From assembly GCF_040372045.1 (NCBI RefSeq), contig NZ_BAABWH010000005.1: 64,000 nucleotides of DNA; one strand, 5' to 3'. This document shows positions 7,387-15,317 of the stretch, one piece after another. This stretch comes from Thalassolituus sp006212115. Lineage in GTDB: Bacteria; Pseudomonadota; Gammaproteobacteria; Pseudomonadales; Oceanobacteraceae. The notes beneath the pieces were generated by a model that worked only from the letters and a program-made list of their open reading frames with translations, made no database searches and was not told where the DNA came from. Both the position numbers and the translations under genes were made by a program. The first letter of the stretch is position 1. Every line of letters starts with the position of its first letter.

Positions 7387-8939
7387 TGTGGAATCTGGTC
7401 TGGTTTAAACGAGATCTCCGACTGCACGATCATGCCGCCCTGTGGCATGCCCAGCAGAAGCCCATAATCGCCTTGTATATTTTTGAACCCGACTATTGGG
7501 CTCTTAGCGATACCAGTCAGCGTCAGTGGGCGTTTACCCGTGAAGCCCTACTCGACCTCGACCACCAACTGCAACGCTACGGCGGTCGCCTGCTCTGTAT
7601 GGCTGGGCAAGCCGAACACTGCTTGAGTCAACTGCTCGATCGTTTGGACTCTCCAGTGGTTGTGCATAGCCACGAAGAAACCGGCAATCTGTGGACGTAC
7701 GATCGCGACAAACGCATAAAAGCACTGCTTCGTGAGCGCTCTGACAATCCTTGTATAGAGTGGAACGAGTACCCACAGAATGGTGTAAAACGCCCCAATG
7801 GAAATCGGGATAACTGGGCACAGCACTGGAATACATCGATGACCCAGCTGCAATTTCCAGCACCGGATGCTTTATCGTTCGTACCTCTCGAACAAATAAA
7901 ATCCGCTGAACACAGCGATTTCATTTTCACTGCGGAGCAATTACCGGTCAGCGTCCCCTGTTCTCTACCCGAAGTACATCAACCGCAGACTGGCGGTAGA
8001 ACTGCTGGTCTTGCCGTTATGAACGACTTTCTGAATCAACGCGGAGAATATTACCGTGGCTCGATCAGCTCTCCGTTAACTGCAGAAAATGGCTGCTCGA
8101 GGTTAAGTCCCTACCTGGCACTCGGGTGCATCGGCATGCGCGAACTCGTGCAGGCGGTCCGAAACAGGCGGCGAACAGCAGAGGGGCGCTGGAAAGCGAG
8201 CTTGTCGGCATTTGAATCCCGGCTCTGGTGGCACTGCCACTTTATTCAGAAGCTCGAAGATCAGCCGGATATGGAAATTCACAATCTGCATCCGCTGACA
8301 GAGCAACTCAAACGCCCCTTCGATGAGGCAAAGTTCGAGGCCTGGAAAACCGGTAATACGGGCTGGCCGATGGTCGATGCCTCCATGCGTTATTTAATCG
8401 CAAACGGTTGGGTGAACTTCCGCATGCGAGCCATGCTTATTTCCATTGCGTCTTATCCTCTCGCGTTGCCTTGGCAACCCGTGTCGCGCTATCTCGCGTC
8501 GCTGTTTACCGACTATGAGCCCGGTATTCATTACCCTCAGGTTCAGATGCAGGCAGGGACGACAGGGATCAATATTCCACGTATGTACAATCCTATCCTT
8601 CAGGCACAGAGACTGGATGCTAAAGGCTTGTTTGTGCGCCGCTGGATTCCCGAATTACAGCAGGTTTCAGATCAGTGGATTTTCGAACCCTGGTTGATGC
8701 CACGCACGATTCAGGAAAGTGCGCGTTGTATTCTTAATAAAGATTATCCTGCACCTCTGGTCGATTTTTCAGCCGCTACCCGAAAAGCGCGCGCTGATCT
8801 TAAGGCCGTTCGTGATTCGGACTTTTTTGCCACTGCACAATCCATTGGTGAAAAACATGGCTCGCGCAAACGCAGTTCAAGCCGACGAATGACAGGCAAA
8901 AAAAAGGCCCGCGATGCGGGCCAAATGACGTTGTTTTAA
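7386..8939 (+). CDS. Divergent FAD-binding cryptochrome/photolyase-family protein
   Basis: A 517-aa photolyase-superfamily protein: N-terminal MWNLVWFKRDLRLHDHAAL antenna domain and C-terminal FAD domain with GWPMVDASMRYLIANGW and RMRAMLISIASY. It differs from ordinary CPD photolyases where the FAD/electron-transfer motif NNGGWQW should lie: residues about 380-389 read GIHYPQVQMQ, then AGTTGINIPRMYNP. The Asn near FAD N5 and the first Trp of the classical electron-transfer chain therefore appear to be replaced. I recall similar stretches in uncharacterised marine cryptochrome-like proteins. Last gene of the operon, joined by a TGATG overlap. Its basic tail (KRSSSRRMTGKKKARDAG) is partly encoded by the pnt terminator on the other strand. 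Function uncertain: repair, signalling, or an antenna-using enzyme. Confidence 0.85.
   Translation: MWNLVWFKRDLRLHDHAALWHAQQKPIIALYIFEPDYWALSDTSQRQWAFTREALLDLDHQLQRYGGRLLCMAGQAEHCLSQLLDRLDSPVVVHSHEETGNLWTYDRDKRIKALLRERSDNPCIEWNEYPQNGVKRPNGNRDNWAQHWNTSMTQLQFPAPDALSFVPLEQIKSAEHSDFIFTAEQLPVSVPCSLPEVHQPQTGGRTAGLAVMNDFLNQRGEYYRGSISSPLTAENGCSRLSPYLALGCIGMRELVQAVRNRRRTAEGRWKASLSAFESRLWWHCHFIQKLEDQPDMEIHNLHPLTEQLKRPFDEAKFEAWKTGNTGWPMVDASMRYLIANGWVNFRMRAMLISIASYPLALPWQPVSRYLASLFTDYEPGIHYPQVQMQAGTTGINIPRMYNPILQAQRLDAKGLFVRRWIPELQQVSDQWIFEPWLMPRTIQESARCILNKDYPAPLVDFSAATRKARADLKAVRDSDFFATAQSIGEKHGSRKRSSSRRMTGKKKARDAGQMTLF
8898..8922 (-). terminator. Rho-independent terminator of pnt operon, inside 3' end of the cryptochrome gene
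   Basis: Read on the minus strand, GGCCCGC-ATC-GCGGGCC is a perfect 7-bp GC stem with a 3-base loop followed by eight T residues. It lies 28 bases past the pntB stop codon but within the coding sequence of the convergent cryptochrome gene, where it encodes the KKKARDAG part of the tail. Confidence 0.88.
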
Positions 8940-8949
8940 ACAGCGAACT

Positions 8950-10359
8950 TTACAGGTCCTTCAACGCCGAAATTGTATCCTGCAGAACCTTCTTAGCATC
9001 ACCTGCCACCATGAGTGAGTTATCACGGATGAAGAGTTCGTTAGGAATACCTGCAAAGCCAGGTGACAGACCACGTTTAACTACAACGACAGTCTTAGCA
9101 TGGTGCACATCAAGAATTGGCATACCGAAGATGGGTGAATTCGGATCTTCTGCAGCCGCTGGGTTAACCACGTCGTTCGCACCGAGAACAATCGCAACAT
9201 CAGTCTGCGAGAACTCAGGATTGATCGCGTCCATTTCTACCAACTGGTCGTACGGTACTTCCGCTTCTGCCAGAAGTACGTTCATGTGACCCGGCATACG
9301 ACCCGCAACCGGGTGAATTGCGTATTTAACTTTCGCACCCTGTTTTTCCAGCATGCTCGCCAGTTCACGTGTTGCGTGCTGCGCCTGAGCAACGGCCAGA
9401 CCGTAACCCGGTACGAATACGACGTTCTGAGCGCCATCAAGCAGCATCGCCAGCTCATCAGCAGAAGAGAACTTCACTTTGCCTTCGTAGAAAGCATCGT
9501 TTTCTGAACGGCTTACGCCTGAGCTTTCAGACATAGAGCCACCGAACAGAACGTTCGTCAGTGAGCGGTTCATTGCTTTACACATAATGCTGGTGAGGAT
9601 GATGCCGGACGCACCCACCAGAGAACCAGTAATAATCAGACCATTGTTGCCCAGTACGAAACCTGCAGCCGCACCCGCCAGACCTGAGTAAGAGTTCAGC
9701 AGTGCAACAACAACCGGCATATCTGCACCACCGATTGGCATTACCAGGCAGATACCCAAAATCAGACACAGAACAATCAGACCAGCAATTAGCAGATCAG
9801 AGTTAACAGGATCAACTGCAGCAAAGTAAGCTGCACCCGCCAGCAACGCAGCAAGGCTCAGTTTTACAATCCACTTGAACAGGCGGACCTGCTTAGCGTC
9901 ACCGATTTTGCCTTTCAGTTTACCAACCGCAATAAAAGAACCCGTCAGAGTCACAGCACCGATCAGGATCGACAGAATAACGGCGATTGACCAATCGTAG
10001 GTAGGAACGAACTGACCCATTGCAGCCAGCTTCTGGCTCTCAAGGTAGTTGGCTGACGCAACCAAGAGTGACGCACCGCCACCGATACCGTTCAGAGCAG
10101 CAACCAGCTCAGGCATGTCTGTCATAGCGACTTTCTTGGCGATGAACGCACCGATGGTACCGCCAATCAGCACACCAATAATGATGTACTCGTAGCTAAC
10201 GACGTTGTTATCAAGCAGCGCCGCAATAATGGCAACCAGCATACCGGTCGCAGACATCTGGTTACCACGAACCGCAGTCTTTGGCTTGGTCATGCCCTTA
10301 ATGCCGAGGATAAAGAGTACGGCGGCGACCAGATAACCGATGTTAATTACAGTTTCCAT
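8950..10359 (-). CDS. pntB: NAD(P) transhydrogenase subunit beta
   Basis: Beta subunit (469 aa) of the proton-translocating transhydrogenase that reduces NADP+ with NADH using the proton gradient in the inner membrane. Residues 1-270 are strongly hydrophobic helices (domain II), with conserved MTDMPELVAALNGIGGGASL and the GGADMPVVVALLNSYSG loop. Residues about 290-469 form the NADP(H)-binding domain III with VPGYGLAVAQAQHA, HPVAGRMPGHMN and LGANDVVNPAA. It is last of three minus-strand genes in order pntA, pntAB, pntB, spaced by 11 and 14 bases, with a strong terminator just beyond the stop. Confidence 0.97.
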   Translation of the reverse strand: METVINIGYLVAAVLFILGIKGMTKPKTAVRGNQMSATGMLVAIIAALLDNNVVSYEYIIIGVLIGGTIGAFIAKKVAMTDMPELVAALNGIGGGASLLVASANYLESQKLAAMGQFVPTYDWSIAVILSILIGAVTLTGSFIAVGKLKGKIGDAKQVRLFKWIVKLSLAALLAGAAYFAAVDPVNSDLLIAGLIVLCLILGICLVMPIGGADMPVVVALLNSYSGLAGAAAGFVLGNNGLIITGSLVGASGIILTSIMCKAMNRSLTNVLFGGSMSESSGVSRSENDAFYEGKVKFSSADELAMLLDGAQNVVFVPGYGLAVAQAQHATRELASMLEKQGAKVKYAIHPVAGRMPGHMNVLLAEAEVPYDQLVEMDAINPEFSQTDVAIVLGANDVVNPAAAEDPNSPIFGMPILDVHHAKTVVVVKRGLSPGFAGIPNELFIRDNSLMVAGDAKKVLQDTISALKDL

Positions 10360-10373
10360 GAATTAATCGCCCC

Positions 10374-10658
10374 TTACTTCTTTTTAAACATGTTGAGCAT
10401 GCGGTCGGTAACCATAAAGCCCGCCACAATATTGATGGTCGCCAGCGCGATCGCTGCAACACCCAGAACGGTAGACAGAACCGTCGTGTGCTCACTGCCG
10501 CCCGAGCTGATGATGGCACCTACAACAACGATGCCCGAAATAGCGTTAGTACCACTCATCAGTGGCGTGTGCAGTGTTGGTGGTACTTTGTTAATTACTT
10601 CCACACCAACAAAAACAGCCAGCACAAAAATCGTGAGGCTTAAGATAAACATTTCCAT
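10374..10658 (-). CDS. pntAB: NAD(P) transhydrogenase alpha subunit part 2 (membrane segment)
   Basis: A 94-aa membrane protein corresponding to the C-terminal transmembrane part of E. coli PntA. It has hydrophobic helices at the N-terminus (FILSLTIFVLAVFVGVEVI), a conserved loop KVPPTLHTPLMSGTNAISGI, and two further helices before a positively charged end (FKKK). In this organism PntA is split into a soluble NAD-binding polypeptide and this membrane polypeptide, as in Rhodospirillum-type three-subunit enzymes. It sits between pntA and pntB in the same operon. Confidence 0.95.
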   Translation of the reverse strand: MEMFILSLTIFVLAVFVGVEVINKVPPTLHTPLMSGTNAISGIVVVGAIISSGGSEHTTVLSTVLGVAAIALATINIVAGFMVTDRMLNMFKKK

Positions 10659-10669
10659 AACTGTGCTCC

Positions 10670-11806
10670 TTATGCGTTGCCAGTCAGTTGAGCCTTCAGG
10701 CCCTCGTGTTTCACTTCGCCGTCTTCGGTCACCAGAGTGGCCGCGACAATGTCGTCTTCCATATTGATGGCAAGCTCGCCTTCGTCTGCCATGTTAAGCA
10801 GGAAGGTCGAGATGTTTTTCGTCAACAACTGGGAGGCGTGGACAGGAACACGACCCGGGTGGTCGGTGTAACCAATGATGGTAACGCCGTCGACGTACAC
10901 TTTGTCGTTGGCAACGGTACCTTCAACATTACCGCCACGTTCAGCAGCCAGATCAACAATGACCGAGCCCTTCTTCATGTAGTGCAGCATGTCTTTGGTA
11001 ATCAGACGTGGAGACGGCTTGCCTGGAATGGCAGCAGTGGTAATAACCAGGTCAGCCTGAGAGATTTTGGTCGTCATCTGCTCACGCTGCTTACGGTAAA
11101 ACTCTTCTGATTTTTCGCTGGCGTAACCTGAGCTGTTGCCTTCTTCTGTTTCCAGATCGAACTCAACAAACTTGGCGCCCAGAGACTCAACCTGCTCACG
11201 TACTTCTGCGCGAGTGTCGTAGGCTTCAACAACAGCACCGAGACGACGCGCAGTAGAAATAGCCATCAGACCTGCAACACCTGCACCGATGATGAAGACT
11301 TTTGCCGGGTGGATAGTACCCGCTGCAGTCATCAACATTGGGAAGTATTGTGGCAGAGCCATCGCACCAGTCAGTACAGAGCGGTAACCGCTGATCGCAC
11401 CCATAGAGCTGAGCACGTCCATAGACTGAGCACGTGTTGTACGTGGAATGAATTCCAGCGCAAATGAGCGAACCTTTTTCTCTGCCAGTGTCTCGACCAT
11501 AGGCAGGTTGAACCAGGCATCCATCAGGCAGATCAGCGTGCTGTTTTCTTTCAGCAGCGGCAGTTCTTCCGGTTGCGGATTACGCACTTTAACGATGATG
11601 TCAGCCTGCTCATAAAGAGACTCAGCAGACGGCGCAATGCTCGCACCACAAGCACGATACTCTTCATCACCGAAATGCGCGGCATCGCCAGCACCTTCCT
11701 GAACAACAACGGCAAAGCCTTTGTCCAGTAGTGCCTGTATACCCGAAGGTATAATGGCAACCCGGGCTTCCCCAGGATAAATTTCCTTAGGTACACCAAT
11801 CAGCAT
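10670..11806 (-). CDS. pntA: NAD(P) transhydrogenase alpha subunit part 1 (NAD-binding)
   Basis: Soluble domain I of transhydrogenase, related to alanine dehydrogenase; it binds NAD(H). It begins MLIGVPKEIYPGEARVAIIP; the Rossmann motif IIGAGVAGLMAISTARRLGA lies near residues 152-171, followed by AYDTRAEVREQV. I chose the ATG at 11806 (378 aa) because a GGAG site lies 8 bases upstream and homologues begin there. An in-frame upstream ATG at 11860 would run through the apparent mqo terminator and adds an atypical Lys/Phe-rich leader. First gene of pntA-pntAB-pntB. Confidence 0.95.
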   Translation of the reverse strand: MLIGVPKEIYPGEARVAIIPSGIQALLDKGFAVVVQEGAGDAAHFGDEEYRACGASIAPSAESLYEQADIIVKVRNPQPEELPLLKENSTLICLMDAWFNLPMVETLAEKKVRSFALEFIPRTTRAQSMDVLSSMGAISGYRSVLTGAMALPQYFPMLMTAAGTIHPAKVFIIGAGVAGLMAISTARRLGAVVEAYDTRAEVREQVESLGAKFVEFDLETEEGNSSGYASEKSEEFYRKQREQMTTKISQADLVITTAAIPGKPSPRLITKDMLHYMKKGSVIVDLAAERGGNVEGTVANDKVYVDGVTIIGYTDHPGRVPVHASQLLTKNISTFLLNMADEGELAINMEDDIVAATLVTEDGEVKHEGLKAQLTGNA

Positions 11807-11850
11807 GGTTAATACTCCTGTTAATTTAAATTTAAAGTCTGAAAGTTTTA

Positions 11851-11901
11851 AAACAAACAAAAGCCACCTGCGGTCAGAACACTGACTGCATAAGCGGCTT
11901 T
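11851..11901 (-). terminator. Probable terminator of mqo
   Basis: On the minus strand AAAGCC...GGCTTT encloses an inner perfect GTCAG-TGTT-CTGAC hairpin and is followed by a T-rich tract (TTTTGTTTGTTTT). It begins about 40 bases after the mqo stop and ends before the pntA start. The stem is interrupted, so termination strength is uncertain. Confidence 0.55.
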
Positions 11902-11940
11902 AATTTTTTGAATAGGTTTAGTAACTACATGAATCTACTA

Positions 11941-13491
11941 TCAGCCAGCGGAACGGCGTAGCTCCTCTCGTTCCTGGTGATCAGTATTCCCAGTAGTTTG
12001 CTTGGCAGAAGAAGCCTGCAAGCCAAGGGTGTCTAAAGTGCGGTGACGAATTGTCTGAAGCAACGTAGCGTCTTCAACCAATGACTCACCGTAAGAAGGT
12101 ACCAGAGTTTTCAATTTCGCTTTCCAGTCACCGTCCATACGCATACGGAAACAGCGCTCCAATACTTCAATCATGGCCTTAGCAGCAACAGACGCACCCG
12201 GAGAAGCACCCAACAGTGCAGCCAGCGAGCCATCTTCTGCGGCAACCAGCTCAGTACCAAATTCGAGCTTGCCGCGGCCATTTTCGTCTTTCTTAATAAT
12301 CTGTACGCGCTGACCGGCGTGCGCAAGCGTCCAGTCTTCTGCTTTGGCAGAAGGCAGGTATTGCTTCAATGTTGCAACACGGTCTTTATGTGACTGCATT
12401 ACCTCGCTGATGAGGTAGCGGGTCAGGTCCATATTGTTAAGGCCTACGTCGATCATGGGTTTCAGATTATTCGAGCGGACGGATTTTAACAGATCTAAAC
12501 GTGATCCTGCCTTAAGAAATTGCGTCGTAAACCCGGCATAAGGGCCAAAAAGCAGGGCTGGCTTGCCATTAATAATGCGGGTATCCAGATGAGGAACGGA
12601 CATAGGCGGCGCACCAATAGCGGCCTTGCCGTAAACTTTAGCGTGATGTTGCTTGATAACGTCTTCGTTTTGACACACCAACCACTGCCCGGAAACTGGG
12701 AAACCGCCGTAGCCCTTGCTTTCAGGAATATCTGATTTCTGCAGCAATGGTAACGCACCACCGCCCGCTCCAAGGAATACAAAGTCGGAGTTCAGGGTTT
12801 CTTTCTTACCAGTCGACAGGTTTTTAACCGTCACCTGCCACTGACCAGCATCTACTTTCTTCAGAGCAGATACTTCGTGTCCGAGACGGAGCTCGAATCC
12901 GGACTGTTTTTCTAAGCTAGCAACCAGATTGCGCGTGAGAGAGCCAAAATCGACGTCTGCACCATAAGCAACGCGTGTTGCGGCGACAGGCTCATCACCC
13001 GTGCGGTTGTTCATAACCAGCGGCATCCACTCTGTGAGAGTGTCGGCGTCTTCACTGTATTCGATATCGGCAAACAGGTGGTGGTCTTTCAGCTTTTCAT
13101 AACGTTTGCGCAGGAATTCAACATTATCCTGTCCCCAGACGAAGCTGATGTGCGGCGTTGAGTTAATAAACTGATCAGGAGACGGCAGGTCGCCAGAATC
13201 CACAAGAGATGACCACAGCTGCTGCGAAATCTCGTAATTGGCATTGATCGTCAGTGCGCGCTCGATAGCCACATCGCCATCGGCACCTTGCGGGGTGTAG
13301 TTGAGTTCGCAGTATCCTGCGTGACCGGTACCCGCGTTATTCCAGCCGTCAGTGCTTTCAGCAGCAATCTGATCCAGGCGCTCTACCATGAGAACATTCA
13401 ACGAAGAATCCAGTTTCTTCAGTAACGTAGCCAGTGTGGTGCTCATTACGCCACTGCCCACGAGCAGTGCATCGACTTTATTCGTTGCCAT
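11941..13491 (-). CDS. mqo: Malate:quinone oxidoreductase
   Basis: Peripheral-membrane FAD enzyme that oxidises malate to oxaloacetate and passes electrons to quinone, replacing or complementing NAD-malate dehydrogenase in the TCA cycle. The 516 residues start with a dinucleotide fold (VDALLVGSGVMSTTLATLL, residues 7-25). The family segment STDGWNNAGTGHAGYCELNY lies near residues 46-65. LLGASPGASVAAKAMIEVLE is near the end, as in E. coli Mqo (548 aa). GGAGA lies 8 bases before the start. It is a single-gene unit with its own likely promoter and terminator. Confidence 0.96.
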   Translation of the reverse strand: MATNKVDALLVGSGVMSTTLATLLKKLDSSLNVLMVERLDQIAAESTDGWNNAGTGHAGYCELNYTPQGADGDVAIERALTINANYEISQQLWSSLVDSGDLPSPDQFINSTPHISFVWGQDNVEFLRKRYEKLKDHHLFADIEYSEDADTLTEWMPLVMNNRTGDEPVAATRVAYGADVDFGSLTRNLVASLEKQSGFELRLGHEVSALKKVDAGQWQVTVKNLSTGKKETLNSDFVFLGAGGGALPLLQKSDIPESKGYGGFPVSGQWLVCQNEDVIKQHHAKVYGKAAIGAPPMSVPHLDTRIINGKPALLFGPYAGFTTQFLKAGSRLDLLKSVRSNNLKPMIDVGLNNMDLTRYLISEVMQSHKDRVATLKQYLPSAKAEDWTLAHAGQRVQIIKKDENGRGKLEFGTELVAAEDGSLAALLGASPGASVAAKAMIEVLERCFRMRMDGDWKAKLKTLVPSYGESLVEDATLLQTIRHRTLDTLGLQASSAKQTTGNTDHQEREELRRSAG

Positions 13492-13633
13492 GTTGATTTC
13501 TCCAGTGCGCGAAGATCATATTGTCCGATTGGCGCGGGTGTGCGCCTTACTGTCTGGCTTGTGGCCTGAACAGTGATTCAGGGTAGTTGTCCTGATTTGT
13601 GCCTATAGTACAACGGATCGTAAATTACTGATC

Positions 13634-13691
13634 TGTATACTTTTTTATTATTAATATAAACAATACCTTATACATAAGCGATTGAGATCAA
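13634..13691 (-). promoter_or_regulatory. Candidate mqo promoter with possible FNR/Anr half-site
   Basis: On the minus strand TTGTTT (13663-13658), an 18-base spacer and TATACA (13639-13634) form a plausible sigma-70 promoter about 145 bases before mqo. Just upstream, 13678-13691 reads GCGATTGAGATCAA, one perfect ATCAA half and one weak half of the FNR/Anr palindrome. The whole stretch is very AT-rich. Both calls are by eye only. Confidence 0.35.
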
Positions 13692-13728
13692 ATCGGTGCT
13701 GCACGCCGCTCGCTGAAACAGCAGGCAT

Positions 13729-13753
13729 AAAAAAAGCAGCCCGTAGGCTGCTT
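13729..13753 (-). terminator. Rho-independent terminator of the small gene at 13789-14118
   Basis: On the minus strand AAGCAGCC-TACG-GGCTGCTT, an 8-bp stem with a 4-base loop, runs directly into seven T residues. It lies 36 bases beyond the stop of the 109-aa gene and shows that this small gene is a real transcription unit. Confidence 0.88.
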
Positions 13754-13788
13754 CCTGGTGCTGCGGCGATGGGCGCCTGCCTCTGGCA

Positions 13789-14118
13789 TCATGCCATTGG
13801 TGTAATGTTTTTAACGTTCTTCGCGGTAAAGAAGGCAAACCCACCTTCTATGTCACCCACCTCTACCCGGTTAGGTGCCAGTGGAGAGCTTTTTATGGCT
13901 GCGATGTACAAGCCTTTGCTCGCCACAAGGTTTTTTTCAACGTCGTTAAAGTGAGGCTGCGAGAAGGCAAACGTCTTACGCTCGCAACCACGTTCCAGAG
14001 TCAGAATCAGCTGAGCATCTGCAAGGTCCGATGCGCGTGAAAAGTTAACGTAACTCACCTGATAGCTCTGATCGAATTCAAATAAGTACTGATCGAGTGT
14101 TTGTCGGCTGATGCTCAT
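13789..14118 (-). CDS. Conserved-looking hypothetical protein, 109 aa
   Basis: I do not recognise this protein. It is 109 aa, without signal peptide or membrane helix, and has a mixed alpha/beta look: MSISRQTLDQYLFEFDQSY at the start, a central CERKTFAFSQPHFNDVE, and an end rich in Val/Ile/Phe (GGFAFFTAKNVKN). Support for it being real: an ATG with AGGTAA upstream, an isolated position with its own strong terminator, and no competing longer frame. Neighbours (mqo and a TIGR01777 epimerase) say little about its role. Confidence 0.7.
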   Translation of the reverse strand: MSISRQTLDQYLFEFDQSYQVSYVNFSRASDLADAQLILTLERGCERKTFAFSQPHFNDVEKNLVASKGLYIAAIKSSPLAPNRVEVGDIEGGFAFFTAKNVKNITPMA

Positions 14119-14345
14119 GATGCTTATTACCTGTAGCAGTTCTGTCTGTGTACAGTCTTAGGTTTAGCTGCCGCCACCGACGATTTCCATCGCCAATAAC
14201 AGAAAACTACACGAAAGCCGGAGGCGTCATTTTTCTGTGTTTTACTCGAGTTCGAAGGCAACAAATGGGAACCCAAAGGTAGGAATGCTACCAATGACAG
14301 GTGTCAATTATCCGTGCAGGTTCACACCCCGTTACGCGGCGCAGA

Positions 14346-15251
14346 TTACCATTCGTCGGCAATATGCCCTAATGCCTGGCGTAAATTGGGATAAACCCAG
14401 CTGAAGTCGTTGGCCATCAACACACCGGGCGATACTTTCTGACCTTCCAGAAGCAGCTCGGACATCTCCCCAAACAACAGACGAGCCACAAAGGCGGGCA
14501 TGGGAAAAATCGCAGGCCTGCTCAATACAGAGGCCAACGTACCAGTAAATTCGCTATTGGAAACCGGATACGGCGCCGTCATGTTGACCGGACCAGACAG
14601 TGTGCTTCGGGTAATGAAGTCGAGTGCTCTGACGTAGTCGTCGCGGTGTATCCAGGAAAGTACCTGATCACCGGAGCCGATCACCCCACCAAGGCCTGCA
14701 TTGAAAGGAAGCCAAAGTCGCTTCAACATACCTCCATGCTCTCCTAACACGATCCCGGTTCGCAATATGACCAATCGCTCGGATCTTTCCTGCAATGGAC
14801 GTATCGCCTGCTCCCAGTCGATACAGAGGCTTGCGGCGAACCCAGCCCCCGGGGCCGACTCTTCGGTAAACACCGGCGTGTCTCCCGGCACGCTACCGTA
14901 ATACCCTACAGCGGAACCACTGATCACCAGTTCGGGGTGTTGATCCGTCTGTACGGCCCAACGAGCGAGACGTTCCGTCAGCGCAATACGGCTATCCCGG
15001 AGTGCACTCTTCCGTTTTTCGCTCCAACGCTGATCAGCAATACCCTCGCCGGCCAGATTGACGATCCAGTCGACCTTGCGTTCGATATCACTGAACTCGC
15101 GAACAAAGGTCACATCAGGACCGAGCAACCGTTTACCACGAGCTGGATCACGACTTAAAACCGTAATCCTGTGACCAAGTGCTAACCAATGCGGTACCAA
15201 TGCAGTACCGATGAAACCCGTACCTCCGGTAATCAGAATGTGCTTTTTCAT
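14346..15251 (-). CDS. TIGR01777-family NAD(P)-dependent epimerase-like protein (YfcH type)
   Basis: A 301-aa extended short-chain dehydrogenase-like protein of the TIGR01777/YfcH family. The nucleotide-binding loop ITGGTGFIG is at residues 6-14. VDWIVNLAGEGIADQRWS is the family signature (around residues 64-81), and a DUF1731-like C-terminal segment ends LRQALGHIADEW. The substrate is unknown for the family. It lies 66 bases downstream of the acyl-CoA dehydrogenase at 15318, on the same strand, with a GC-rich inverted repeat between them. AAGGAG precedes the start. Confidence 0.9.
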   Translation of the reverse strand: MKKHILITGGTGFIGTALVPHWLALGHRITVLSRDPARGKRLLGPDVTFVREFSDIERKVDWIVNLAGEGIADQRWSEKRKSALRDSRIALTERLARWAVQTDQHPELVISGSAVGYYGSVPGDTPVFTEESAPGAGFAASLCIDWEQAIRPLQERSERLVILRTGIVLGEHGGMLKRLWLPFNAGLGGVIGSGDQVLSWIHRDDYVRALDFITRSTLSGPVNMTAPYPVSNSEFTGTLASVLSRPAIFPMPAFVARLLFGEMSELLLEGQKVSPGVLMANDFSWVYPNLRQALGHIADEW

Positions 15252-15317
15252 AGTCCACGCTCCTTAACCACCAACGCGGCCCGGGGGCCGCGTGTTACGG
15301 GTTTCAACCTGGCTGAA

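Noticed and set aside
11807..11860. Longer pntA start at 11860
   Set aside because: It would overlap the mqo terminator tract and adds an 18-residue Lys/Phe leader absent from the family; GGAG supports 11806.
13634..13674. TGTATA and TATACA near mqo as a fourth copy of the light operator
   Set aside because: The 35-base spacing and lack of the GTTATAC direct repeat do not fit the 21-base pattern; the bases are explained by an AT-rich promoter.
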